Assembly: GCA_947623455.1 (NCBI GenBank)
Contig: OX392535.1
Coordinates: 35,922,688-35,986,687 of the forward strand
Origin: Mimachlamys varia
Lineage: Eukaryota; Mollusca; Bivalvia; Pectinida; Pectinidae
Length of the DNA: 64,000 nucleotides
Direction: 5' to 3'
Shown: positions 22,595 to 34,211 of the stretch, piece by piece
How the letters are laid out: each line of letters opens with the position of its first letter
Position numbering within the stretch: position 1 is the stretch's first letter
Position numbers and translations under genes: made by a program
The notes under the pieces: generated by a model
What the model saw: the letters and a program-made list of their open reading frames with translations, nothing else
What the model was told of the DNA's origin: nothing
Database searches by the model: none

Positions 22595-22805
22595 TACTGC
22601 AAAGGTACGTAATTTGGCGCTATCAAAGTTTAGCGTATTGTCAGTTTTAGCCATATTAGCGCAACGATAAATTCGCGCATCCGTGCTTAATACTATATAA
22701 GAAACGTTTTAAATATCCAATACGCGTAATCATACTTTAGCGCAATACTTTAAGCGCGGAAATCGCTAAAATAAGATTACCGCGAAAATTTGTTCGTTTA
22801 CAGTA
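22595..22805. mobile_element. Small MITE with TACTG...CAGTA ends
   Basis: The left end TACTGCAAAGGTACGTAATT and the right end (AAAATTTGTTCG, TTTACAGTA) are imperfect inverted repeats. Both arms continue with TTTAGCG / CGCTAAA motifs inward, and the interior is rich in CGC and GCG compared with its surroundings. The TA at each end is compatible with a Tc1/mariner-type TA target. No coding capacity. Confidence 0.6.
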
Positions 22806-23425
22806 TAAGCCCAAACAATAAAACAGCTGTATTAAAGACACAGTGTTATGTGGACACCTGGTATCTCATTATGGTAACAGATTGTATTAAATAGCTTTTG
22901 TCTATAGCCTATATTTAATAACTGCATGTAGATAGTGATACATGTGCACTTTATTAGAAAATACTTTTAAATTTTCCGAGGCATGTCATTTTTAATTGCA
23001 TTAATGGTTTGATCACCTTTGAGGTTCCATCTGCTGCTTTTGTTTTGAACCCAGTATATACCTGTTGGTGTTCGATCCACGTGTCATTGATCCTTATAAC
23101 GGATATCTGGAACTGTTTAATTGAATTTTATAGTGCAACAAAACTCAAATAAAATGTTGATGAATTTACTGAATACATGCTGGATAAATCGATTTATGTA
23201 AGCATTCTTCAACAATACGATTTGTATCGCAGCCATGACAGATCAAAGAATGAGGTTTCATTAATGCGATCTTATCATACCAGGCTGGCTGTGAACTTGG
23301 CGCCTGATTGGGTAAAAGATTGTCCGAACTCATTAAGGAAGATGGGACAGATGACAATTGTCTTAACCCAGTCAACAAGTCTCGGTGGCCTACTTAGAAC
23401 CGTGTTCAGTACACCTGTCTAGTAC
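22806..23425. other. Non-coding DNA, nothing recognised
   Basis: Frames at 23166-23422 on both strands overlap and lack motifs. Confidence 0.45.
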
Positions 23426-23426
23426 T

Positions 23427-23745
23427 ATGTTAAAGATGACGTAACACACACACGTGCTGTACCGTTTGAATTTAGTAATATATACAATATGTTGAAAATA
23501 TCAATTAAACTGCATCATACAGCTGTTTCGTCCTCCAAGGACTCCTCAGTGATGCTAGGGGCCAAAAGGTGGGCACATTTCTAAACAAATGTTGAAGCGG
23601 AAGGGTCAGGTACATTAAACCACTTTTATTTTATGAATTTAGAAGTAAAATTATAATTTCAAATCGAAATGTGTATATTATGTACAGTGCAACTACTCAA
23701 ATGAGATAACTATGGAGGCTCCAGCAAACCTCGGAGACTAAACAA
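23427..23745 (+). mobile_element. Interspersed repeat family A, nearly full length
   Basis: Begins GATGACGTAACACACACACG, continues ACTGCATCATACAGCTGTTT, CGTCCTCCAAGGACTCCTCA, GTGATGCTAGGGGCCAAAAG, GAAGCGGAAGGGTCAGG, TTATGAATTTAGAAGTAAAA, and ends GGCTCCAGCAAACCTCGGAG. It is the mirror of the 17.4 kb copy and defines both ends of the family. Confidence 0.78.
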
Positions 23746-25139
23746 ATCCATATACAAATATACAAATCCTTTTACAGTATTTTGGATGCAAACGTCCATT
23801 TTCTTTCAAACAAATCTGAGTGGGAAGGAAGGGGGTCATTACTGACATAAAACAGAGTAAGCGTGATATCACCATCCGGGTCTTTTAGAGATAGATACCA
23901 AACCTTTTGGGACATGTACACAATTGACCTCCTTCACGTTTTACCGATTAACAAACCTACGCTTCGCCTCTTCCCATGATTGTTGATGCTCCAAGGAAGG
24001 CGGCATGTGTAAGAATTATACTCGTTTTCCTTTAGTCTGATAATAAAGATTTCAGATGATAAAGATTATGAATCCCGGCAGAATGTTCTTGAGAGGTTGT
24101 CATGACAACCGTATCACCTCGACCAACTAGCGCGTGACTGGTTTACCACTGAAGGGAATAGTGACGTCAGTCATTTTGTCCTACCATGATTTATGACACG
24201 AAAATAAACCTGAATCATTTATTTTATATTCGTTATCCCCCTTACCTCAAAACGATTAAGTTCGGATGTACTTTGTATTGACATAATGTTAAAAACAAGC
24301 ATATATGTTCGAGAGTATTGTGGATTGTATTTTTTAATTCAATGAATATTAATCAATATTGAAATAACATCAAAGCCATGTCTGCCATTACTTACCTAAC
24401 ACAAAACAAGCTAGAAGTTTATTATTAATCCATGAGTTGTACACTTAAATGATTAAATGTGCGATAATTACGGTTGTACAAGTTGAAGCGATACTTTTTT
24501 TTGTTTTATCGATGGAGCTGATATTAGAAAATCTTCCAAAAAATATGGTAATAGTAAAACATGACTTAAGGTAGAGAGTTCAGAGTACTGTAATTATCTC
24601 CAACAAAGGAGAGCTAATCGTAAACAAATCATGAATAGCCCTATACTAGACAACAGCGTTGCTGTCAACATCTGTAGCATGACTGTTCCCCTCCGTGGAA
24701 CAACATATTTTTTTTCCATTTGATACTGAACTATTATGTACCGTTTTGACCTTGAAATTCTGATCATTACTTATTTCTTTCCGGAATACCTATTTGCACT
24801 ATCTGTATATTGTTGACGAAGCTTTTTTGCGTTCCATATCTTGTGGTTTAGCTAGAATGTTAAATTTAGGAGGATATGTTTTTCGTGAATATTGAGTCTA
24901 GAACCAAGTGTAAATTGTCAAACATTTAGGATCGACCGATATCCTACTTATTTCGCTGGGTATACCTACCTAGGAAAACTTAAACGTGAAAATTTTAAAT
25001 AGTCGCTGTTAACCGATTAAATATATATTCATTTTTTTTCTATGCCTTTAACACATATTACGATGAAATATAGTGACCTATATATTGATATTCAATATAT
25101 CCTTGTGATATTACTTTCATGCACAGCTAAAGTCAAATT
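23746..25139. other. Non-coding DNA, nothing recognised
   Basis: AT-rich, no tandem arrays, no supported frame. Confidence 0.5.
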
Positions 25140-25793
25140 TACCCCAAAATGATGGGATCACGCTACAAAACTGCCCTGTATTTACAGGGCGCAAGAATCG
25201 TAATTGCTGCTCACATTGCATGATCGTAAGAGGCGACAACATTTGGGATATTATTTTTTCCATATTTCTCATTACTAATGTCTCCCTTTACACGGAGACC
25301 ATTGACCATTGAGGGGGCATTTTTATCGAAAATTGATCTAAACCGCCCAAAAGTGTAAAATTACTCCAAACACTCTAGTTTAGATACAAAATTAGCTGTA
25401 ACAAATTCTCAGGTCCTTGTGATTTTGTTTACAGACGGACGACGGATAACCTGATTCCAGTATACCCCTCACTTGGTTGTGTGGTGGGGAGGGGGGGGGG
25501 GAGCTATGATGGTAGTTATTACTCCCTGCTTGACGCTTGTCAGTATGGGAGTGAAACGTCTTGTTAATCCGTTGTCGGTGTTATGTGACCGGATGGGGTG
25601 TTATGTTAGGGGCTTTCGACAGTATACTTCAGTGTGATAGCACTTTAAATCCGCAAAAGATCCGGAGTCTTGCACGAACATACCGCAGTCTCCCAAGTAC
25701 ATGTAAACATGCATTCAACACACATACTACATCACATTAGTTCTCCTGGCTGTTAGTAGGCCGTACAAAATTAAACCAAACCAAACCAAACAT
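25140..25793 (+). mobile_element. SINE-like repeat family E, copy 3 (longest)
   Basis: A probable 5' part at 25145-25260 contains CATTGCATGATCGTAAGAGG+CGAC, matched in the 13.3 kb copy. The 3' part at 25508-25790 has TTATTACTCCCTGCTTGACG, GGGAGTGAAACGTC, CAGTATACTTCAGTGTGATA, GCACTTTAAATCCGCA, CTCCTGGCTGTTAGTAGG and the tail TTAAACCAAACCAAACCAAA. The segment between is less certain and includes a G-run at 25488-25502. No tRNA-like boxes were confirmed, so SINE status rests on tail and size. Confidence 0.6.
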
Positions 25794-26262
25794 TACTAAA
25801 ATGGCCACTTTTTAGCATCTTCACACTCAAATGGCATGGTGATGGGAGAAACAGGAGAAAGACAAACTGCGATATCCCCTTGCGGACAGTGCTCACTGTT
25901 TCCAATAATTCTATTTAATTATGGATTTCAGTTGTGCTGAGGTGCATTTTTCTTGAGTCAGGGCAGTTAGTTTATGGACTAAAGCTTGCAATTGTTTATT
26001 ACATGCCATTTTATATCAAACCCATTTGCATCTGATATTACATTTTAATCGAATGCTATGGGTTATGATGACGTGAAACAAGCGTTGTTGTTACCATTTA
26101 GAATACAATACATTTATATGCTTTCAATCATGTTAAACATTGTTTTGAATTTCTCTTCATTGTTGTAAGCTATTATTGAACATACCTTGTGAAAAACATC
26201 TTTGTTGCATTCTTAGCTGACTTATTCAGAATTTGTCGTAAAGCCCATCAGGACAGGTAACA
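25794..26262. other. Non-coding DNA, nothing recognised
   Basis: No features beyond AT-rich sequence. Confidence 0.45.
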
Positions 26263-26264
26263 AA

Positions 26265-26865
26265 AAACATGTCTTTTAATTTCACTTTAAGACATATCGA
26301 CGATTTGTTGTCTATAAATTATCTGATTGTGGATTTTCCCTTTCTCGATGATAACATCCACACTTCTCCCATCTTTAGTGTTTACATGTCACAGTTGATT
26401 TGTTATTCTAGGGCTTGCTTTGCTCTAAATATCGAGATTTTTTCTGGCAAATATCGGTTGGCTGCTATGGAACACTAACAACACAAGGATTCGAAACATG
26501 AATGTTGATGAAGACTATGGACATGATCGTTATCATGATTTTATTGAAACTATTTTGTTTACGTATGTGATAAAAAGGAGACTTTTTGAATATACTAATT
26601 ATTATGCTATGTTTGAAAATATACATTAGTTCTCGGTTTGAGTAGCTAATTTTTACTTCGTTGTTGTCGAGATTATCAAGCGAGTGTCGCCGATGGAGAA
26701 TATGACACTTACTTATCTAATACACCTGGTCTTATTCTCTTGACCTTTTTAAATGGTCTCTGTGTTAACCATTCATTTGTTCATATTGTACCATTGGTTT
26801 AATAAATTTTAAGTTCAGAGTATGATTATTCTGACGCTTTGGTAGTCTTTGATATTTTCGTTTTT
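26265..26865 (+). mobile_element. Retroelement copy with coding remnant, family B copy 6
   Basis: This is the longest piece of the family B retroelement. A coding remnant at 26269-26478 is followed by a decayed coding tail at about 26490-26560 (GGATTCGAAACATGAATG, GAAGACTATGGACATGATC). The 3' body then runs from about 26625: GTTCTCGGTTTGAG, GTGTCGCCGATGGAGAATAT, ACACCTGGTCTTATTCTCTT, GACGCTTTGGTAGTC. It links the coding remnant and the family B repeat in one copy. Confidence 0.7.
26269..26478 (+). pseudogene. Reverse-transcriptase fragment, internally deleted
   Basis: The frame contains LRHIDDLLSIN, in which IDD fits the catalytic [F/Y]xDD box region of a reverse transcriptase, then IVDFPFLDDNIHTSP and VYMSQLICYSRAC. 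In retroelement proteins of this type that I remember, these two segments are separated by a long stretch, so the junction at about residue 20 looks like an internal deletion. The frame ends early compared with the coding tail seen downstream and in the 57.1 kb copy. The retroelement order is not determined; a Penelope-like or other non-LTR type is possible. Confidence 0.55.
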
Positions 26866-28710
26866 ATATTACATATGATATTTGAAGGTTTTAAATATTT
26901 TTTAACAGTAATTGGCCTTGTCTGAAAAAAACCTATCAACATAGCAATCAAATTCTTGTAGCGTCATTAAGTATTAAATTACCTTCGTATATTTTCCGGA
27001 ACAATTAAGACACGGTTTAACTTTTATTTTCCACCCAGAGATATAACCACTGACAAGTACTTAAGGAAACACACTGGTCATGTACATGTACCATACAAAC
27101 TAAATACTGACTTCTGCATCGAAAAACTTATTTTTGTATGTAAGTGTTCTCCTTGGCTCGTCAAGTAATTGTTCCACTAAAAAGATAATGTCGTTTCATT
27201 TCGCCTTGACTCTATATATATTTACCAATTGACTTACCAATAATAGCCCTTTTGAGATGCATGTACTCAAATATGAATTTAGATAAACCACAAGAAAAAC
27301 GACCAAATCTAATCCCTAAGCAGCGGAAGGTTCTTAATGGAGTATATATATAGAACAAAAGGCTTACCAAGAACGAGAAAATGGCTGCCTCGTGAAACAG
27401 AAATTGTTTAAGAGGGTTAGTCCCTCGTGCAGGTTTGACATTCCATGCGGATGAAAATTCAATCAAATCATAAATATATAAGTATTTGCTTTAATAGAAA
27501 GAGTCACCGAGTACATTTCTGTTGTTTATTTCAAGATCGTATCTTTATTGCCATGTCCTACGTCTGTAGACTATTCCTTTATGTACCATGATAATATGAG
27601 TACGAGTATGTTATAATATCAGCAAGCACACCTTACTTGAGAAATATAGTAAAAAAGGTAATTTACTCTTGCGGTTCATGACCACCGCGAGCCCAATTAA
27701 ACTTTTCATGGTTAGATCTGCGTAATACAAAAAACCCTTTCAAAAATTGCTGATTTCTACAAAGTAGCAATTTGTCAAAAGACACTTATCAACATCTTGA
27801 ATAGATCATCATCCTACATACAACAAGCAACTGTTTATTTTGGATAAAACTAAATATTAAGTCTGAATGTATTAAGGTAGCCTAATAAATTGTCCACTAC
27901 AATTATGGCGAACCCCTATTTTTCAAGTTCCTTACACCGGAAGTCGTCTAAGATACCTACAATACACCCGTAACATAATAAAATGTCAGTACGGGCCTGT
28001 TTTGAGTATTCATTTCTAACCTATAGCCTTCAGTGCGGGTGGTTTGGTGACGTCATAGTGCCTATTTCTGTGCTCTGACACCTGTCGTGAGAGTTGGGTA
28101 CGCGAGACTTCGCTAAAGGTCACTAGAGGTCAGTTAATCTTACCTGTCAATCAAAAACCTTCCATAAATAACACAAAAAGGAAATTCTAGTAGCTGAGGT
28201 GTGAAAAGGCGTCATCATGCGTGAGGAAATTTTGATCTATTTTTGGATAAGTGTATGGATTATTTGAACTTGTTAAGTGTGACTTGTCGTGATAAATTAG
28301 TGTTAAATATCTATGGGACAATGTTGTTGTACGTGTATCGACATTTTTAATCAGTTCCAATAAATATGAACTTGTTACCATGCGGTACGTTGTTGATTTT
28401 GCAGTGGGATGTAACGCCTTAAATTGTGTTTTGTTGTTTACTGACAAAGTCGTTGATAAAAGGCAAACGCCGTCTGCACTTTTAAGTTAATTTCTAAAAT
28501 TATGCAATTTAAATGTATTTATTTTGTGACTTGGAAAAATTATACAATTGTTACATTTCTCATCCTTTGAAAATGAAAAAGATGAAGTATTTATTGTATT
28601 GAACTGTGCGGTTTATTTCGAAACCAACTTGAGATAATTTGTGGGCGGAATGGCGATGGAAATGTGGGGTATTGTACTATTAGACGATTTTGGAGACGGA
28701 AATGTATTAA
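26866..28710. other. Non-coding DNA, nothing firmly recognised
   Basis: AT-rich. A slightly GC-richer part near 27,890-28,130 (ACACCGGAAGTCG, GGTGACGTCATAG) may be an unrecognised repeat. Frames at 27212-27466 and 28187-28447 on the minus strand have no motif. Confidence 0.4.
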
Positions 28711-28712
28711 AA

Positions 28713-28815
28713 TGATGGCGTAACACATACACATGATGCACCTTTTAAATTTAGTAATGTGTACAGTATGCCGAAAAAAATGAATTTAACTGCATCATAC
28801 AGCTGTTTCGAAATT
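28713..28815 (+). mobile_element. Interspersed repeat family A, truncated copy
   Basis: GATGGCGTAACACATACACA, AAATTTAGTAATGTGTACAG and ACTGCATCATACAGCTGTTT match the start of the family. The copy stops at CTGTTTCG and continues as unrelated sequence. Confidence 0.65.
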
Positions 28816-29135
28816 TTCTACACTAATGTAGATTAAAGTATGGGAAGATTTGATTAAATAAGTATCCAAATGCTTTGTTGTCGTTGAGAACAACCGAGGG
28901 TGATTCACGAGTGTCAAAGCTAAAGTGTCTATTTTGAAGTGCGATAGTCAGTAATGAAGCTAAATGTAACTGCAAAATACGCCTCCTGCATAACAAAATG
29001 TGGAGGTATTTAACAAGGTGGCATATGACCCATAATTATACATGTTACACCTTTATGGTTTAATAATTTGCTCGAATTCATTTTGTGATAACTTGCTTAT
29101 ACGGTGCATCAATGATATTGTATATAAAAAAGAAA

Positions 29136-29330
29136 GGGAATACCAAAGCGTCAACAAAACCTTAATCCGTACTCTACATCGGTCAAACTAGGGTCAAACT
29201 ATCAACAAAGAAAACAAAAATTATGGACACTGATGGAGTATAAGAGAATAAGGTCAGGTATTTCGGAAGATTAAGCGTTTATAATCAAATAAACTGCCAT
29301 TTCTTTCTGGGCAGGCATATTCTACAAATA
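29136..29330 (-). mobile_element. Retroelement 3' end, family B copy 7
   Basis: In plus orientation it reads GGGAATACCAAAGCGTCAAC, AAAACCTTAATCCGTACTC, ATAAGAGAATAAGGTCAGGT and ATTTCGGAAGATTAAGCGT. The conserved GATGAAGCAGAAG core is decayed (TTTATAATCAAATAAAC in its place). No coding part. Confidence 0.6.
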
Positions 29331-29374
29331 TTATTCATTCTATTATACTATTTAATACTTCACATATTAATAAA

Positions 29375-29512
29375 ATTGAGCTGTCCTAGAATGACGAATC
29401 AGCTGTATGGTGCAATTTTCTTCATCTTATCGGCATACTGTATATTTTACTAAATTTAAAAGGTGCAGCATGTGTGTATGCAACGCCATCTTCCATTGAC
29501 ATCACAAGACTC
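29375..29512 (-). mobile_element. Interspersed repeat family A, truncated copy
   Basis: CTGTCCTAGAATGACGAATC, AGCTGTATGGTGCAATT, CGGCATACTGTATATTTTAC, AGGTGCAGCATGTGTGTATG and ACGCCATCTTCCATTG follow family A in reverse. It lies just beyond a minus-strand family B copy. Confidence 0.65.
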
Positions 29513-30145
29513 TTTATTGTATCCACATTATATACTGCTATTTTGTAAGGTTTCACTCCCTGAAATCTGAAGTCATAGTCTTCGGAGGACTTTTTTGATA
29601 AGACCTAGAAATCTGTATATGAAATGGCGCTCACGGGAACGACAGCTGATCCGGTTTACGACTGTTAATGTCGTAAAATTGTCTATGTCGTAAACCACAT
29701 CGTTAACTTGAGACTACAGACAGAAATATCTCTTTTATTAAAAAAGATAACGATCGTTTATCAATGTTAAAATTACGTAGTACACAATAATACTTGAATA
29801 CACATTATACAAAATGTATATATATATAATGCCTTCCAATTTTATATTGCATGTAGTGTATGAATCGGTATTTCATATTTGTATCATTTTGCGATTATAA
29901 CTCTGATTTGTTGTTTAACAACTTAACCAGTTTAACTTTTATTTAAAGTTTTTTTGTGCTTTTACTTTTAAATTAATATTGCTTTTAGCGATACAAGATG
30001 TTGGAATCTACAGGTGGGAAATTAGTTGATAGACTTATGCACTTACTCGTTTGTTATTTGAAAATAAATATCATTCCGCTTGTTTATTTTTATTTGGATT
30101 TATATGTATCACCAGTTTACACTGTATTTCTATAATTAAAACAAA
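29513..30145. other. AT-rich non-coding DNA with a small hairpin
   Basis: GTTTACGAC at about 29656 and GTCGTAAAC at about 29686 form a short inverted pair. A TATATATATAT run lies near 29820. Nothing else seen. Confidence 0.4.
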
Positions 30146-30152
30146 ATTAACA

Positions 30153-30405
30153 TAGAGAATATAAAGGATCAACAAAGCCATATTCCGAACTCAAAATCGA
30201 TTAGACTAAGGGTAAAATAGGATCAAAGGAAATATTTCACGAAGACGTACAAGTACAAGATAATAAGACCAGGTGTTCCGGAAGGAAGAATAAGCGTCTG
30301 CTGCTTCATCAACGATACCCGCCATTTAAATCTTCCAAGTAAAAAGTCCTCAAAGTAAGAACCAAGTGACTCTCAACACAGCAAATAAGCTCAATAATGA
30401 GTATT
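30153..30405 (-). mobile_element. Retroelement 3' end, family B copy 8
   Basis: Plus-strand reading: CAACAAAGCCATATTCCGAA, CTCAAAATCGATTAGACTA, ACAAGATAATAAGACCAGGT, GTTCCGGAAGG, GCTTCATCAACGATACCCGC, then AAGTAAGAACCAAGTGACT. It stretches slightly past the usual end into sequence that matches the coding-tail junction of other copies. Confidence 0.7.
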
Positions 30406-30686
30406 TGCAAGGATACAAAATATGTCTTAATTATTATTCTCTATAATAAGTTGGACCTATTTACAACTGTTTTATCCCTGACACCACATATGAGGGAACT
30501 AACATAATTTGATGCAGTGTAACTCATTTCAATCTTACAGTATTTACTGCTATTCCAAAGGTATAATCGCATTTTATAATCATTACATTCTCGCAATGTA
30601 TCACAAACTTATCAATCTATTTGAAAGCGCTGAAACAATTATGCTGATAGAGTAACGAGAAATAATCGTTTTGAACCTCAATACGG

Positions 30687-30942
30687 GCCCGTATTCATGA
30701 AACCGTTCTCCTACTTCAGCCTGGATTCTGTGCTTAAGCCACCTTTCTTGTAACTCCTTTATTTCATTTCATTGATCAAAAAGGCAATAGTAAATGTTGA
30801 AGACAGTATTCGGTTTCAAGTCACTGGAATTTATTTCCATAACATTTACAAAATAAGATCTTTTGAAAAGTTTAGAATTGGAACAAGAAATTAAGTTTGA
30901 GCACTATACTTTGGCATTAGAACGGGTTTTATGAATACGGGT
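30687..30942. mobile_element. MITE family M, copy 2
   Basis: Left end GCCCGTATTCATGAAACCGT, right end ATGAATACGGGT, about 256 bp, more diverged inside than copy 1. The right flank is CCTGG (30943-30947); the left flank TACGG matches it at three of five bases. No coding content. Confidence 0.75.
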
Positions 30943-30947
30943 CCTGG

Positions 30948-31442
30948 ATAATGTTTTTATTTGTTGTTTGTTTGTTTTTACCATGCTTTCCATTATAATC
31001 GAATATTTATTTCATGAAATACAATTAAAAGATGCTATTATCTTAACTCTATAGCGACATTTCTGTTTGTTGCACTTCTCCTACTTGGTAGTTTGTTTCA
31101 CTGTTAGTTTTATCGCCATCTGTTTATTCTGTTTCCATGCAAAAGAAGCCTGTGGCTATATAATTATTTCTCTCCTGAAACATTCAAAATGTGCAAAAAC
31201 TGAATATAGGAGTTTTAAAAGTTAATGTCAGGTCTTTGAACCTCCTTTAATCTCGGCTGCATCTTAAGTTGCAGCTGCAGAAATATTGCATCCAATTGTG
31301 ACCTGGCTCCTGTGCTGGAGGGCGAAGGATTAATGGTTATGAACTCAAAAGACCAAATAAGTCATTTAACTGCCACTCAGCGTCCGATTCCTCAGTGACA
31401 CTGACACAGTTGCGTTCTAACTGCAAACATATCACGTGACAG
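30948..31442. other. Non-coding DNA, nothing recognised
   Basis: No shared repeat or supported frame. Confidence 0.45.
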
Positions 31443-32010
31443 TTGAACTGCATAGGGATTCGAGAGATGCAGTTTGATGAGGACTTAGAGCAAGCTATAT
31501 GATCACCATCTTGGTCTTATTGAAAAATTATTTTGTATCCTTGAATGATAATTTTATGAGAGTGGACGTATTTGAATATGTTAATAAGTGTGCTCACTTG
31601 TTGTGATTAAGAATGATGACTCGGTTCGCACATTGAGGCTCCTGACGTTTATTTTGATGTGAACAAAATTTACATGGAGGATGTTGCCGATGTGGCCGAA
31701 GACGCTTACTTTTCCGGACACCTGGACCCGTATTCATGAAACCGTTCTCGTGCTCAAACATGGATTTTGTGCTCAAGCCAGTTTTCTTGAAACTCACATA
31801 AATCATGTCAAAGATCAAAAAGTCAATTGTTAATATTGAAACTAGTATACGGCTTCATGGATGTTCAATATTTCACTAAAATTTTGACAAAATAAGAATT
31901 TTTGAATAAAATATAGACGAAATAAGAAATTAGGCTTGAGCACAAAATCGATGCTTGAGCATGAGAACGGTTTCATGAATACGGGCCCAAGTCTTATTCC
32001 TTTTTAATAT
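31443..32010 (+). mobile_element. Retroelement 3' end, family B copy 9, interrupted by a MITE
   Basis: Begins in the decayed coding tail (GGGATTCGAGAGATGCAGTT, CCATCTTGGTCTTATTG, AGTGTGCTCACTTGTTGTGA), then TCGGTTCGCACATTGAGG and CGAAGACGCTTACTTTTCCG. The copy breaks at ACACCTGG and resumes after the MITE with GTCTTATTCCTTTT. The two halves join to the uninterrupted order seen in other copies. Confidence 0.72.
31726..31986. mobile_element. MITE family M, copy 3, nested in family B
   Basis: Left end ACCCGTATTCATGAAACCGT, right end GAGAACGGTTTCATGAATAC+GGGC, 261 bp. The left flank is CCTGG, which is also the ancestral family B sequence at that point (ACACCTGGTCTTATT). The right flank CCAAG matches at three of five bases. 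This gives the insertion site and confirms the element boundaries. Confidence 0.82.
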
Positions 32011-32925
32011 AGAACCACTTTTGGTAAAAATGCTATCCACAATATACATTTGAACATCGCTGAGGATAGTATTTCTACCGAAAGTTAATCCTAAACCCTA
32101 AACATGTACAATTACACAGAACACCCTAGTTTTTGTGCACTATAGCTTGAAAGTAGCCAGGCGACTAGATGCTTCACGCTACGAATTTTTGCTATATATC
32201 TCTTTTACTTAGTAAGTTACACTGGGTAGGTGACTCGCCTCTGTGACATACCTTCATCCAAGCACTCAACATACATCTAGTCAAACTGCTAACTATTATA
32301 TATTGCTACATAGGCCTTACGTTTGAAAAATATAAATGAAACAGGAAAAAGGTTGCGATTGCTTAATACACAAAAACGAAATTAATTTCCCGAGGATATG
32401 ATCAATATTATACTTCTACATTACAATAAATGACCCCTTTATTTCAATTTGAGAAGGTGTATGGTGTGGTGTTAGTATAATGACGCACACATTGAAATAG
32501 ATTATTTAAGGAAAAGGATTAAGATTGCCTTAAAACAAGAACACATATAAACCGTATATCTAAATCATTATATATTATCCCTTAATTGAAATGAATTGAT
32601 ATCTATTTTTGGTTACTCTAATAGTTTTTTTCTTGATCGAATGTAAGGAAATAAGACCGCTCATTGTAGCACAAATACAGTTGTTATATTGACCCCGAAA
32701 AGAATGTCTTACTATGATTGGTCAGTCAGTGGTCACCGAATGGTCAAGAAGACGTTGTACTTTGGCCTGGGATATCTTCGATTGTCTGTCATCAGAGACA
32801 ATACGAACGATACGTAATGTATCCTTAATCAGGTCGCCACGAATGACCGTGTTTGTATCTGGTGTTTTTACGCCAAAGTAATTTTGTATGTAGTTAATGT
32901 ACTTTTATAATTCTCACTGTAAGGA
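32011..32925. other. Non-coding DNA, nothing recognised
   Basis: AT-rich; no features. Confidence 0.5.
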
Positions 32926-32929
32926 CGTG

Positions 32930-33137
32930 TCATTTAGTAATTGTTGTGACCTAGATTTACAGGACGGGAGTCGTCGATGAAGCAGACGACGCTTACTCTT
33001 CCGGAACATCTGGTCTTAATACCTTGCTATTTTTTAAGTGTCTCCGCCTAAATCGTTTAGTACCTTTGTTCATAATTTGCCTGTAGTTGAATTCATATTG
33101 AATTCGGCAAATAGATTGGTGTTCTCTGATTTTTTTA
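32930..33137 (+). mobile_element. Retroelement 3' end, family B copy 10
   Basis: GGGAGTCGTCGATGAAGCAG, ACGACGCTTACTCTTCCGGA, ACATCTGGTCTTAATACC, TTTGTTCATAATTTGCC, ATATTGAATTCGGCAAATAG and GTGTTCTCTGATTTTTTT. The core is nearly intact while the distal part carries substitutions. No coding part. Confidence 0.72.
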
Positions 33138-33218
33138 GCAGTGAAATATTTCGTGGTGTTGAATTTATAGTACATTGGTCTGACGTATTAATGTCACACA
33201 TATGTAACCCAACTCTCC

Positions 33219-33284
33219 TGCAGGAACATGTTTTCATAGATACATGCTTAGAAATGCTCGTATCGATGAAAACATTTTCCTGCA
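33219..33284. repeat. Inverted repeat with 28-base arms
   Basis: TGCAGGAACATGTTTTCAT at 33219 pairs with ATGAAAACATTTTCCTGCA ending at 33284, with one mismatch in 19. Pairing continues inward less well (AGATACATG against CTCGTATCG). It produces similar short peptides on both strands, which makes the overlapping frames here uninformative. It may be a small foldback element. Confidence 0.65.
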
Positions 33285-34205
33285 AACTAAATAAATAAAA
33301 CATATAACCAATTGAAAAAAACATTGCTCTCTATGATGAAAAAAACCCTAGCTACAAAATTGTTTTAACTTGATGAAGTGGTAATTTGTATGATTGTGGG
33401 ATTGAATTAATTTAAATTTAACCAAGATAATTTTATTAAGGCTTTTGATATACTAAATAGTGTGTGTACAATATGATGTATTCTTTGTTCCATTTGACCG
33501 ATATTTCTTTTGCATTTCACTGGAAATACAATCACCGACGCCGGAGGTAAAACATGAACTACAAAAACCGATTCGGCACTTTGAAACTTCAATCGGATTT
33601 ATAGTAATAAACAACACACTTTTATTTTAACTGTGATTTATGTTTTATTGATATACTTAAGCAAACAATAAAACCATAAAATAAACGAAGGTATTTATTA
33701 TACATTGGTGTTGAAATTAAAGTGCGTATTGGGTAGGGAAAGTTCACCTATGAGCACTTGATAAGGAAAAGTCGCCACGTAACTAATTCGATAAGATATA
33801 TTTATCATCTTTCCGATGTCGTCTTTGTCATAATCCATATTTTAAATAAACTTTTTAAGCACATATATTTATAAAAACATCAACAAAGATCTATCATGGT
33901 AAACCACAAATTGCTAATATTTTGACCTTCACAATCATACATCAAAATGCGTATCAGAATATTTAATTTTTAAACTTTATTTTGTTAAAGTATGTGATAA
34001 TTTTTGACTGGATCGTTATATAAATAATTGAAATAGTTAAATTTATTGTGTAACAGAACGATAATTTGAGATGATCTTTTACTTAAACTTTACTTAAAAA
34101 TTTGTTACGTCTGACTAAGTAAGGCGACTTATGTGGAACATCTTTTCAGAGTCAGTAGTTTTCATTTATGTTTTTTACATTGTAACTGATGGAAATTCTA
34201 TAAAA
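33285..34205. other. AT-rich non-coding DNA
   Basis: Nothing recognised. Confidence 0.5.
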
Positions 34206-34211
34206 TACAAA

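Noticed and set aside
33038..33324. Opposite-strand frames sharing short peptides (HVFIDT / NVFIDT)
   Set aside because: The similarity comes from the inverted repeat at 33219-33284 encoding itself on both strands.
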